A stretch of 64,000 bases of DNA from Elysia chlorotica (taxonomy: Eukaryota; Mollusca; Gastropoda; Plakobranchidae), in contig RQTK01000093.1 of the NCBI GenBank assembly GCA_003991915.1, positions 410,408-474,407 on the forward strand, given 5' to 3'. How positions within the stretch are numbered: position 1 is the first letter of the stretch; every line of letters begins with the position of its first letter. Under the pieces are notes generated by a model. That model saw nothing but the letters and a program-made list of their open reading frames with translations, had not been told where the DNA came from and made no database searches. Position numbers and translations under genes: made by a program. Positions 13,425 to 24,242 of this stretch are shown piece by piece.

Positions 13425-13740
13425 ATGGCGCCCACAAGGAAACAGCGGTTAATTCTGTGCACCTTGTATATTCAATTAAAGTTAAAACAGCGGAAAAGTA
13501 GATCTTTCTGGGCAAAAAAGTGGCTTCTAGAGAGGCGTAAAATTAATCATACCACACTATTAGAAGAATTGAGGTTGTACCCAGCTGATTTTACTAATTT
13601 TCTTCGAATGTCAGAAGAAAATTATTTAGAGCTTTTAAGCATATAGGACCCTGTTCTTAAAAAGCAAGACACTGTGTTGAGGCAGTCTATTAGTTCCCAT
13701 GAACGTTTGACGGCAACGCTGAGGTTTTTTTTATGCCTAA
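13425..13740 (+). pseudogene. Harbinger transposase, N-terminal remnant
   Basis: ATG at 13,425 opens a frame with the HARBI1-like N-terminus (RSFWAKKWLLERR, LRLYPADFTNFLRMS, EENYLELL). A TAG stop lies at 13,644-13,646, after which recognisable family sequence continues in the same frame (KKQDTVLRQSISSHERLTAT, then LRFF). In intact relatives this is followed by the DDE nuclease. Here the homology ends at about 13,740, so only about a quarter of the protein is left. Confidence 0.65.
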
Positions 13741-13769
13741 TTACCAAAAAATTTCCTTCAGTGTCTTCT

Positions 13770-14162
13770 CTTTGTTGTAATGAACCAGGCATAGGTTGAT
13801 GTCTGGCACCGATGTTTGATATTGCTGATCTAGGCAACTCCTGGTCTCGTAGGAACTCCAATTCGTGGTAATACCACAGTTTAGGCACATAGATATCCTC
13901 TTCGCCTGCACCAGACGTTTTTGAGCTCTCTACCTTTTTCAGTTCCTTTCGAAAATTGGTCCGGAGGGCATTGATTTTTTTTGTTACTGTCTCGCGATTA
14001 GCACTACTGTCAATTTCTTTGACAAAATGAACCATTTCCACGTATGCCTTGTCTTTTAAAATTCTATTACTGTATTCCTTGGATTTGATACGCCATAAAC
14101 ACTCATAGGATTTGTATAGTTCGATAAATTTTAAAACAGAATCTCTAGACCAGGATGCCATT
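13770..14162 (-). pseudogene. MADF-domain protein of the Harbinger element, 3' truncated
   Basis: Start ATG at 14,160-14,162 (MASWSRDSVLKFIELYKSYE). It has the MADF/Myb-SANT-like pattern of spaced tryptophans and basic helix (CLWRIKSKEYSNRILKDKAY, KINALRTNFRKELKKVESS, LWYYHELEFLRDQE). Such proteins help the Harbinger transposase enter the nucleus and bind the ends. The frame stays open beyond 13,770 into antisense of the transposase remnant, so its natural C-terminus is lost. The frame also continues upstream to an ATG at 14,185, but the start at 14,162 matches the family better. Confidence 0.65.
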
Positions 14163-14488
14163 TTAATTCGCCTCGACAGAATCATCGAATGATAGACTAG
14201 AGCTTCTACACTTCTTTATACACTGTATCATAGGCTAGCACTGTAGCAGGCTAGCACTAACAAGAATTAAAAAAAAAAATTATTTCTCAAAATACTTTAA
14301 AGAACAGGAAACTGCCGCGAAACTTTGTTAATTTGAGGTCGCTGATTTCAAATATGCCCTTAGTTTTTTTCTACGATAAATATTAATAATTGTAGGTCCA
14401 GTTAAAAAATCCCCACTACCCCCCAAGACACACCCATTTCCTGTGCCCACCGTCGGCCAAGAGCTGGCGAGACCGATCCCGCCAGGTG

Positions 14489-14672
14489 TTCACGTGCAGC
14501 GGCTTGAGACTTGAAGCCTCAACACCAAACAGAGTCTGGTCTCATACAAGTCAATCAAACTTGGCCTAAATCACATGCACAAGTTTCCAGTATTACCACA
14601 CACCTACAGGTAAACTTGGGCAAATGACATGTATCCAGTCAATTGCCCCAGTTCACTTGCAGGTATGTGGGG
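14489..14672. repeat. 187-bp repeat, copy 1 (right end of the Harbinger element)
   Basis: Begins GTTCACGTGCAGCGGCTTGA and ends CTTGCAGGTATGTGGGG. A copy with about 95% identity is at 15,547-15,730. Its CCAGTCAATTG segment resembles, inverted, the left end of the element near 13,400 (CAATTGACTGG). Confidence 0.8.
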
Positions 14673-14794
14673 AGTCGGCAAGTAATCTCTTCACAGTAGT
14701 ACAGTGATCCCGACTTGACCATGAGGCGAACTGCAGGGCCCAAACACGGGACACCTGACTAGAAACTGGTTGCTCACCGATTCCCAATATAAGG

Positions 14795-14905
14795 GGCCAC
14801 AAGTGGTAGAGCGTTGATATCACTGGCTTGGAACCCAGGATTGGAACCCATCCACAATATAACCTTTATAGTGCTGAACTTAGACACTAAGCCATAAAGA
14901 AACGG
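14795..14905 (+). repeat. SINE relative with most of the body missing
   Basis: The tRNA-like head GGCCACAAGTGGTAGAGCG ... GGATTGGAACCC is followed directly by the distal SINE segment CATCCACAATATAACC and TATAGTGCTG. The central body is absent. The head resembles that of the copy at 57,640 more than that of the copy at 61. Confidence 0.6.
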
Positions 14906-15097
14906 ACACCTTTCTGTTTACATTGACATTTTTATTTTTAGTAAACCCAATTTTGTAATCTGTACACCCAGTTCATCCAACCATCACCCTAGTCTAACAC
15001 GCAGATGACAATCAAACCCTACAGACCACTGGATACACTATATATGAAAACAAATCTCAAACAGATACAAACAATAGAGGCAAATGTATGACACGTT

Positions 15098-15170
15098 TAG
15101 AATCCTCTTAATTCAATGTTTAGATAAAATCCCGAGTTATTCGAATTATGAGGTTTTTACTGTAGATTGT
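15098..15170 (-). mobile_element. pogo-type terminal inverted repeat with flanking TA
   Basis: On the minus strand it starts TACAGTAAAAACCTCATAAT and continues TCGAATAACTCGGG. TA target plus CAGT and AACCTCATAATTCGAAT is the classic pogo/Tigger end. A partner end may lie at about 14,699 (TACAGTGATCCCGACTTGAC), which would make a roughly 470-bp MITE holding the SINE remnant at 14,795, but this pairing is speculative. Confidence 0.55.
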
Positions 15171-15415
15171 ATGAAACCCCAGTTTATTATAAATTCAAAT
15201 CATTCAACTGCAATTTTATTTTACTGAACCTTTTCCCCTAACTTTACATACACTTAGTCTAACAAAAAGGGCACACAACTCATTTTTTCTTCTCTTATTA
15301 GAAGTTGGGGTTGTTAGTTATATCCCTTGGAGATTGACTTAGACAATACAGAAATGAGTGAAAAATACAGATTGATCTAGAAAATACAAGTTTAACTGAG
15401 TTGAATTCAGCAGAG

Positions 15416-15730
15416 TTTAAACAGATTGCTGCACAAGGGGCCCACTTTTACTTTTCTTTTATATAATTAACAACCTACTTTTTTGAAAAAAAAATTGAAT
15501 TAAAAAAACAAAGGAACTACTGTGGGGTTACATTTCGAAGGCCAAGTTCACGTGCAGCGGCTTGAGACTTGAAGCCTCAACACCGAACAGAGTCTGTGGT
15601 CTCCTACAAGTCACAATCTTGGCCTAAATCACATGCACAAGTTTCCAGTATTACCACACACCTACAGGTAAACGTGGGCAAATGACATGTATCCAGTCAA
15701 TTGCCCCAGTTCACTTGCAGGTATGTGGGG
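15416..15730. repeat. Duplicate of the Harbinger surroundings lacking the 1.4-kb interior
   Basis: 15,416-15,545 matches 12,968-13,093 (CAGATTGCTGCACAAGGGGC and onward) and 15,547-15,730 matches 14,489-14,672. The 1,395 bp between those two blocks in the first copy (13,094-14,488) are missing here. Confidence 0.8.
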
Positions 15731-17045
15731 CGCTTAATACTATCATCATGTTTTGCCATTTCCTATACCCGGTAGTCCAATTTCCACAAAAATGTTTTGT
15801 GTTTGGTTTGGTCCAGTCGGACGCTAGTAACGATTACATTTACACATAGACTGGGCTCATTTCCAGGGTGTCCTCATGGTTGGCTTGATTGGATGAAAAA
15901 AAAAATTAACTTTGAGTTTACCTGAAAAACGATTTAATGAACCACAAGCTGAAAATGAATTAAGCCCAGGTTTTGAAGAGAGAGGCATATAAACTTTAAG
16001 TGAAATAAACATTTATGTTCAATTCTTCTAATCTTTATAGACATTCATTGCTGTACAACAAAGGTTTGCAATAAAATAACTGTCTCTTAAAGTAAGCTTA
16101 ACAAGAAAAATTATTGGCATACAATGTAAGAACATAAAAAATCAAATCCAAATATATGTTTCCATCAGCAATAAAAAATATACTAAACTGCATGATGTCC
16201 GTTTGGTTTTCAGAAACCTAGATCTTTGCGCCGCAAACTGGTACCTAAACTTTCCTCTATATCGGCTCAGTCAGAAAAGACATGATAATGTATTGTGAAA
16301 AAAAGTAGGATATATTAATATATCCATGCCACTTTTATGATCAAATCTTGGTGATACTTTGGGATCTAGGCAAATGTAAAAAACAAACTTCAGACTAATA
16401 TTAAAGAAACATACTGCATACAGCACAGTGCTTATAAGGTATCAAAGATGTGGGTCACTCGGATGATGAATAAAAAAAAAAAACAGTCAGTGTCGGCAAG
16501 TAATCTCTTCACAGTAGAACAGTGATACCGACTTAACAGATACAATAGAGGCAAATGTATGACACGTTTTGAAAGCCTTGTAGCAACAAACAACAACAAA
16601 TAAAACATGCACGAGTTTGTTTCAGGATTTTCTCAACCAGTTTGTTACCTTGTTGGCCCTACTGACCAACCCAAGCAGAGCTTGTGAAATACAACACGAT
16701 TTATCTAAAAAGAGAAGGTCTTCATTTATACATTGAATAAAGTAAAACTTATTGTGGTGTTATCTTCTTCCCATTCTTCTCAGTCTACATTCACATTTCC
16801 AATCCAGAGCTCACAGAGATTTTTATTTTTTTGCCTCTGAAAGAAATAATGGGACTAGATTCCTTTACTGACTGACAGATTTGTGCACTGAAGTATTTTG
16901 AAAGATGCTGACATTTTCATGAAGCTTGGAGTAACAATAACATACCTCACAGAAAGAAGAAAAGATACATGAAAATTTAAATTATGAGTTATATTCTATT
17001 AAAATGAAATAAATTAGCATTGATTCTTTTTTAAAAAGCATGATA
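15731..17045. other. MCAT 3' flank
   Basis: No gene is visible. A fragment at 16,487-16,570 repeats pieces of 14,673-14,720 and 15,058-15,098, part of the patchwork described for 12.9-16.6 kb. The remainder is AT-rich. Confidence 0.5.
16822..16827 (-). terminator. Candidate MCAT polyadenylation signal
   Basis: AATAAA on the minus strand, about 440 nt beyond the MCAT stop codon. It is the nearest canonical hexamer I noticed on that strand; use is inferred. Confidence 0.4.
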
Positions 17046-17285
17046 ATCTAGGTCATGTCATAACTGTGGTACTGAACCTAGACCTAACACCCCCAGAGTC
17101 ATACGTCGATACTGAATCTAGACCTAACACCCCCAGAGTCATACGTCGATACTGAATCTAGACCTAACACCCCCAGAGTCATACGTCGATGCTGTGGTAC
17201 TGAACCTAGACCTAACAGAGTCATACGTCGATGCTGTGGTACTGAACCTAGACCTAACAGAGTCATACGTCGATGCTGTGGTACT
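17046..17285 (-). repeat. Minisatellite copying the MCAT stop-codon region
   Basis: About five units of 40-48 bp. On the minus strand each contains ATCGACGTATGACTCTG, the last coding bases and stop of MCAT, followed by GTTAGGTCTAG. The two units nearest the gene also copy the preceding CAGTACCACAGC (QYHS codons). Confidence 0.9.
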
Positions 17286-20200
17286 GCTTGTACGCCTGGG
17301 CATTGACCTGACGCAGCAGAGTGCCCATCTGGCGGCCGGGTCCCATCTCGTACGTGCCCGGAAACTCGACGCCCTGGGGCCGGCAGTAGATGTTGTGCAG
17401 GATCTGCTCCCAGCGCACCGGCCGCACCAGCTGCTGGCCCAGGAGGTGAGAGTAGTGGGCCTTGGCGTGGTAGGGGGCGCTCGTCACGTTGCTGTACACC
17501 GGAATCTGCAGCCAGAGTTACAGAATACATTATATAATATACATGTATCAAACTTTGAATAATACGCATCACTTTGCTCAGTGGTTATAAGGATCAGTAT
17601 AACAATAATAAGCCTAACGAGGCTTACCAAAATACTCGGCACTAAGCTTGTATCATTTCCCATTGGGGCAAACCAAAAATATCCAGTACTATAACTACTA
17701 AGCTTGTATCATTTCCCATTGGGGCAAACCAAAAATATTCAGTACTATAACTACTAAGCTTGTATCATTTCCCATTGGGGCAAACCAAAAATATTCAGTA
17801 CTATAACTACTAAGCTTGTATCATTTCCCATTGGGGCAAACCAAAAATATCCAGTACTATAACTACTAAGCTTGTATCATTTCCCATTGGGGCAAACCAA
17901 AATATCCAGTACTATAACTACTAAGCTTGTATTATTTCCCATTGGGGCAAACCAAAAATATCCAGTACTTTAACTACTAAGCTTGTATTATTTCCCATTG
18001 GGGCAAACCAAAAATATCCAGTACTTTAACTACTAAGCTTGTATTATTTCCTATTGGGGCAACCCAAAAATATCCAGTACTTTAACTACAGTACTAAGCT
18101 TGTATAATTTACCTAAAAATATCATAATGTGTTATAAGAGTTGTGTTATATATTTTGTTGAATATGAAGAATAGGCAAAATAGAAAATTTCAAAATCCTT
18201 ACGAGAAAAAAAAAATCAAGACAATTTGACAGACAAGCATGTCAGGAGAAACATGAGGAATCAGCTATAGATAAAAAATGGAACAATAAAACCGGGGTTC
18301 AAAAGTGTGTATATTGCTACAGAGGACACTTTGAAAGTGTCCAGGTCATAGTAGTGAAAAAATTGACTTATTGAGAAAAGAGGGAGAAAGAGCAGGAGGG
18401 AGCAGGAGAAAGAGCAGGAGGGAGGAGGAGGAGGAGGAGGAGCAGGAGGGAGGAGGGAAGAGAAGCAGGAGGGAGAAAGAAGCAGGAGGGAGGAGGAGCA
18501 GGAGGGAGGAAGCAGCAGGAGGTAGGGTTGGGGTTGGGTTGGTTTAACGTCCAACAGCAGCACTATATAGGCTATATTGTGGACGGGCCCCAAGACAGAC
18601 GTCTGACAATTATATGTGCTGCCACACACGAGACAGGGCGGGGATACCATGACTCCTGTCTCAGCCGGTCACATTATACTGAGAGCAGGAGGTAGGAGGA
18701 GCAGGCGGGAGGAGCAGGAGGGAGAAGGAGCAGGAAGAAAGAAATGACGACATACTAAGAAACTTATGATCAAACCAAACTGGCTTTTGAATACCATTAA
18801 AGAAAAAAACCCTGAAATACCAGGCCCAGGAAGGATCGCTCAAGACAGAGAGCTCTTAACGCAGATTGTACAGGAGACTACGTCAGACACTACCAACAAG
18901 CCAGCATGATGATGATTCGCTTCAAGGAAAATCATAATTTATTTTTCATAAAATAAATTCACAAACAAATCAATAACATAAATTAAATCTTGAAAGACAA
19001 ACTACACAGATAGAAGAGTTAAACATAAATTGAGGAATGCATATGGTTTTTATCTTAAAATTTATATCATTCGAAAGAATTAGTCAAATTCTTAACAGCT
19101 TGGATGTTTTTCACCCACAAGTGGTGGTGAAGGTTAAATAAAATGTAAATAAAAAACCATGACATGGATAAAAATCTATTCAAAAGGTTGAATACTGACT
19201 CCACCAGTAAGGACTTTTTAGTAATGCGTAAATGATCCCTAGGTGCAGCAGTGGTCACCAGTGGTCACCTTTGGGGCAGCGAGTTGCAAGTTGCTCATGG
19301 CGTGCTGTAGAGGCTGCACCGCCGACTCCATCAGACGCGTGTGGAAGGCGCCACTGACCGGCAGGCGTTTCGTGCGGAGCAAACGGAACTCTTTCGCGTT
19401 TGTAGCTATGAACTCCAGGGCCTGGAAACCAAAGTGAATGTCATTAAAACCTCAACATTAAACTTATACAAGTAAAAACTTACCATAGATCACAGTCCTA
19501 CGTTTAAATATATGCAACAGAAATCTCAAAACACAAAGTTTGATGATTCAAACTTCCCTATGGCTCATTCGGAACCAGACTGATAAGTAGGAGTATTTTT
19601 GGTATGACTCTCTAAGAATTCGAAACAGGCACTACCAAAAGACCTAGGAAAGTACTCGGTGTTATGTAAAGAAATAACTTTAATCTGTATGCATAGAAAT
19701 TTTACCCTTTCCTGTAAAGCAATCACTTTGAGCTGTTTTGAACTGTGAGCATAGAAAGTTTACCTCTTTTTAAAACAATAACTTTGAACAGTGTTGAACT
19801 GTGAGAGTAGAAAGTTTACCTCTTCCTGTAAAGCAATAAATTTGAACAGTGTTGAGCAGTGAGAACAGAAAGTTTACCTCTTCCTGTAAAGCAATCACTT
19901 TGAACAGTGTTGAGCAGTGAGAACAGAAAGTTTACCTCTACCTGTAAAGCAATCACTTTGAACAGTGTTGAACTGTAAGCATAGAAAAGTTTACCTCTTC
20001 CTGTAAAGCAATCACTTTGAACAGTGTTGAACTGTAAACATAGAAAAGTTTACCTCTTCCTGTAAAGCAATCACTTTGAACAGTGTTGAACTGTAAACAT
20101 AGAAAAGTTTACCTCTTCCTGTAAAGCAATCACTTTGAACAGTGTTGAACTGTAAACATAGAAAAGTTTACCTCTTCCTGTAAAGCAATCACTTTGAACA

Positions 20201-22276
20201 GTGTTGAACTGTAAACATAGAAAAGTTTACCTCTTCATGTCCAGCAATCACCTTGCACTCGGGGAACAGAAAGTTGGCCACAGTGCACACAGGGTCTGGT
20301 ATATCTCTCCGTTCTGTGCAATATTCTTTGGCCAGTTTCAAAGCCTCTTTCAGACGAGAATCGTGCGCCAGGAACACAGTCAACATTCCGCTGCTGGTGA
20401 TCTCAGACGCCCTCTGCATGGCTTCTGCTCGGACTTTAACCACTTTGACAGCTGGGAGTGGGAGAGACAAAACCTTCATGACGTCAAGTGCTTTGGACTA
20501 ACCAGTTACAACTACAACCAATACATGTATTATTATAAAGCATACCTGAAGTTTAAGACAAAAAAACGCCTTTAAATGATGGTTCAAACTATAACAGGAT
20601 AGTTTGCTGGCCTGCCCAAGTTGTGTTGACTCACGTCACAGTTATTTGTTTAACAAATAAGATAAGTTATTACTTTATTAGTCCAGATAACAAAGGTGTA
20701 AACGCATTTGCACATAGTCATTCACATACACACACAAAATTTACATCAAATAGTCTTCATTGAGAAAAAAAATGTAATGGTTATAAAGACAATGTACCAA
20801 TGTTTATGTGTCAACCAACGTTTTTCAAATCAGGCTCAAACATAGTCAAACTGATAGGCCTTCATATATCAATAATGACAAAATTCAATATCATTTAGGA
20901 TGCGTAAAATTGTAAGAAAAATGTTAGAATGCAGTTACTCCCATGTATCTTTCTTGGTAGATATGTTGTGACACTGTTTACGCTGCGATGCAGACAGGCA
21001 GTGAGTACGAAATCAACTGCGCACAGCCGCAATAGTAAAGCTCGTTCCTGCCAGGTGTAACGAGACCCCAGGTCAGACCCAGGGCTGAGTGTGTCCATGC
21101 GAGGCCTCTCTGTTCCCATTCAGCCCGGCTGTTCTATGGCTAATTGTCCAAGTTGGTGACATTTTAAACAACTTTGATCAGCTGTCGTTCGTTTGTGAAC
21201 AAAAAAACAGCTTAAAAAAACATACCACTGTAAATTTGTTTCAAGGGCGCGCATGCGTTTTGCCTGGCATGCATATTTTTTAAACATGTCAAATTTTTGT
21301 TTCAAAAGAACTATAAGAAAGATTGATTGAAGGATAAGTATCTAATCAAGAACGGCCTATGATTTTTATTTAAAACTAACAATAATTGGCTTTAATCAGG
21401 AAACGATCAATAAAAAATTAAATCTGATGAACTTGTCCGACTAGCAAATATATGACTTAATATGCCCCCGCATATAGGCAAATGCAGGCTCAGAAGCTAG
21501 TCAACAATTTGATGCCAATTATAACTGAAGAAAAAAAAATGAGTAAAGTGAAAATCTCTGGTTATAAAACTAAAAGTTTAAAATCACAAAAATGAATTTC
21601 TAGCCATTTAATAGTGCCTGAGAGCAATTATCTTCCTTCACTGAGCATGAGAGGGGGGAGGGGGGGGAAGGATCCATGGGGCATCAGGTTACGCTGATAG
21701 GGCCCAAAACTCAACAATGATATTTTTGCAGCAGTGAACGGCTGGGTGCGACAGACTTCTAGAGAGTTCGAGAATATGCTCGGAGTCAGTTTAGGCTTAG
21801 ACGAGAGGGGGTGATAAATTTGTTAATGAATATATGTGAGCTAGAGTCTGCATTTTTATCGAACTTTCTTGAATACGGAAAAGAGAATAACGCGATACAG
21901 AATGATAGATTTTTTTTTTTAGAGAAAGAATTGTTTATAAATACACTTAATCGTGTTGTAAATCTTGCTGCAGCAAACACTCTTATTTTGCTGTTGTTTA
22001 GATCGAATATAGATATAGATGCATGGTTAAGTCTTGAGTTGTGTTCTTAACCTTTAGACAGGGTATATATTGATTGATAAAGTTAAATTATAACATCCCT
22101 ACAAAGGATTTCTAGTATTCATCATTTTGTTAATGTTGACAAGATAGTGTGTCCAAGACTAAGTGACTTACATTCAACAAATTGACCTGAAACTGGGACA
22201 TGTCTTATCTTGTCAACGCCCTATAGGCACTAAATTTGTCAGATAAGTATGTTTTTAATATCATGAAAACAAAATT

Positions 22277-22345
<69 letters not shown>

Positions 22346-22691
22346 ATGCAAGGCATTAACCATGCTTCTCCATAAGTTACCCCACTCAATATGAAACAGG
22401 TACCACTTTTTCAGAGCATACCATCAGGGAAAGATAAAACTCCTGAGAAAACAAGGGCAGCAAACTCTCCAACACTAAAACCTGCTGTAGCAACACAGTT
22501 CTCGATGGCCTGAAATATAAGGAAACAGTTACATTTTATAAAAGTCTAAAAATTATAAATATGTTTTGTGATTGAAAATAGTATTGAATTCAAGAGAAAA
22601 TAGACCTTAGTAATTGCAAACTTTTCTATTTCAAAAGCTCCTCATACAATTCATGTTAATAAAACAGAAGTTTTCATTGATAATATATATT

Positions 22692-22759
<68 letters not shown>

Positions 22760-23607
22760 ATTGCATTAAAATAACTGTTCTAAATTTGATCCACAGTTTA
22801 CACAAATCTTTGTGTGACTTGAGTTTTTCCTAAACTTACCTGTGGGTGCTCCTCTCGGAATTTCTCTATTGCAGCTAATGATGTTATCATGACAGCTGGC
22901 TGGCAATGTATCGTTTTATCAAGCTCCGACTTGGGTCCATTCAAACAAAGTTTAAGGAGATCATATCCCACAATCGCGCTCGCCTCTTCGTACAACTCCT
23001 TGACCCCCGGATAGTGAACCAATTTCTGACCCATGCCCATAAACTGACTACCCTGCCCTGGAAATAAAACGACTGAAGTCATCGACGGAGACACTGATGG
23101 TCTCATTGAATTTATCTCTTGAGGTTTTTGCCATTCTTTGAACTTACTCATATCAGAGGGAAAACTGTCAGTTTGGGAGAGAAATTGTGGCTCTGTTGTC
23201 ATCGTTTTCAGGAGCTTTTCCAGTTGATCTCTGTTACCAACAAATTGTGATGCAGCATTGTTATCGATTTGATTGGCTGTATAAAGAGATGGCGAATCAC
23301 TTCCAGCTTTTAATCTCAAAAGAAAGTCTTGTTCCGATATACCCTGTTTCTCTAAGCGTTTAACCAAGCGTCTTGGCAACTTTGTATCTCCAGTTTTATC
23401 ATTACCAGGTCCAGACGAAGAATGTCGTTTGAAGAAAAACGATTTTGCAAGTGTGCTGTATTGTTTGGAAGCAGAAAAGAAGTGTCCATCAGCAAATATT
23501 TGTTTAATTATTGCACTGTATGCCATAGTGGGTGAACCATATTTTTTGGGAATACAGTCACAAGGGATTGTTGATAGACGTGTTGAAATGAAATTCAGTC
23601 TGTTCAT
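17263..23607 (-). CDS. MCAT: Malonyl-CoA:ACP transacylase, mitochondrial
   Basis: Five exons, 3' to 5' in the window: 17,263-17,505, 19,269-19,421, 20,231-20,451, 22,422-22,509 and 22,840-23,607. All have GT/AG borders and consistent phase, giving 1,473 nt and 490 residues. The enzyme moves malonyl groups from CoA to mitochondrial acyl carrier protein for type II fatty-acid synthesis, which feeds lipoate supply. Seen: an N-terminus rich in basic and hydroxyl residues fitting a transit peptide; FPGQGSQ at 182-188; the nucleophile elbow GFSVGEF with Ser268; GAFHTRLM with catalytic His386; and the conserved end VGPGRQ-like MGPGRQMG. The vertebrate enzyme is about 390 residues; the excess is a poorly conserved stretch of about 100 residues before the acyltransferase domain. 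Start at 23,607 is the first ATG of the frame. It is divergent to MCM4. Tandem repeats copy the exon 3 donor and the stop region. Confidence 0.95.
17640..18112. repeat. 58-bp minisatellite in MCAT intron 4
   Basis: Eight copies of a unit containing AAGCTTGTATCATTTCCCAT, TGGGGCAAACCAAAAATATC and CAGTACTATAACTACT, over 90% identical. It lies about 135 bp from the exon 5 acceptor and does not itself copy a splice site. Confidence 0.95.
18370..18740. repeat. Purine-rich GGA/GCAGGAGGGA tract in MCAT intron 4
   Basis: Strand-asymmetric GGAGGAG and GCAGGAGGGAG repeats at 18,380-18,525 and 18,684-18,740, interrupted by a SINE. The many GG/GGG runs could form quadruplex or triplex structures on the + strand; MCAT is transcribed from the opposite strand. 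Confidence 0.85.
18527..18683 (-). repeat. 5'-truncated SINE with a 13-bp target-site duplication
   Basis: Inverted relative to the + strand: tail GGTTGGTTTAACGTCCAAC at the left, body through GGTCACATTATACTGA at the right, tRNA head missing. AGCAGGAGGTAGG flanks it at 18,514-18,526 and 18,684-18,696, a target-site duplication fitting LINE-mediated insertion into the purine tract. Confidence 0.85.
19690..20235 (-). repeat. Minisatellite copying the MCAT exon 3 donor
   Basis: About nine units of 57-60 bp. On the minus strand each includes GTGATTGCTTTACAGGAAGA then GGTAAAC, a close match to the true exon 3 end and donor (GTGATTGCTGGACATGAAGA then GGTAAAC, border at 20,231). About 27 exon bases are copied. 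Older, more diverged units lie farther from the exon. Confidence 0.92.
22280..22341. repeat. (GA)n microsatellite in MCAT intron 2
   Basis: About 31 GA dinucleotides. It is a near twin of the tract at 22,696-22,757 on the other side of exon 2 (22,422-22,509), in the same orientation. Confidence 0.97.
22696..22757. repeat. (AG)n microsatellite in MCAT intron 1
   Basis: About 30 AG dinucleotides, 83 bp from the exon 1 donor and 187 bp from exon 2. Confidence 0.97.
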
Positions 23608-24230
23608 CTTTCAGGTGTAAATCTAATCTAAAATTCTAGCTAGACAAATTTTTACAAGAGCTAAATATATATGCTATCTAGATAGACTCTAGATATGGAT
23701 CTAGACCTATACTTTAGTTTGGCAGTGTGTTCAGAAGTCAATCTGCCATACCCATTTTTAAAAGAATATATTAAGCCTGGGTAGATCTAGATATCTTGAA
23801 TCTAGATTAGATCTTAGATGTAAATCCTCTTGACCGTCGTGACACTGTGTTCGCAGATATCTCAATAATTACTCTCAAGCCGGTTAAAACAGAAAGCGAA
23901 AGTAAAACTTTGCCTCCTTGCATCAGTAAGGGGAGATGAGTTTTCATCCGGTTCCGTTGAATAACAGGATTTTTAAAAATAGTTCTTGGACTCTGTATAC
24001 AGTTGTATAAAGGTTTATTTAAAATTAGACGAATGTTTTCTTTTAAAATGTAATGAATGTTTCCATATAAAAGCCTTAAAATTTGTTGTATGACTATAGT
24101 TATTAAATTAATGCAACAACTTAAATATTATTATCTATAAGGGATAACTCAAGTATTATTTGATACGTCCCTTTCTCCTCTCACTTATTTCCTTTCTTAA
24201 ACTCATAAAGCCATCAAATCTATTAATAAC

Positions 24231-24242
24231 TTTTCGCGGGAA
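24231..24242. promoter_or_regulatory. E2F-like site with CCAAT boxes
   Basis: TTTTCGCGGGAA, whose complement TTCCCGCGAAAA fits the E2F/DP consensus. Inverted CCAAT (ATTGG) follows at 24,248-24,252 and a direct CCAAT at 24,290-24,294. MCM genes are classic E2F targets in animals, so this is the best candidate for the MCM4 promoter; it could also serve MCAT. Confidence 0.55.

Larger units (their letters stand above)
13285..14690. mobile_element. Internally deleted PIF/Harbinger DNA transposon
   Basis: It contains the two genes typical of the superfamily facing each other: the N-terminal part of a HARBI1-like transposase (+, from 13,425) and a MADF/Myb-SANT-like DNA-binding protein (-, from 14,162). 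Most of the transposase, including the DDE nuclease core, is missing, and the two reading frames collide at about 13,740-13,780. Candidate ends share only an imperfect motif (GGCCACACACTCCAC on the left, GCCGACTCCCCACATAC on the right when inverted) next to possible TAA target duplications, so the outer borders are uncertain. It cannot move by itself. Confidence 0.65.

Noticed and set aside
17099-17572. 157-codon minus-strand frame over the last MCAT exon
   Set aside because: It is a frame-shifted shadow of the MCAT exon plus its stop-anchored repeat.
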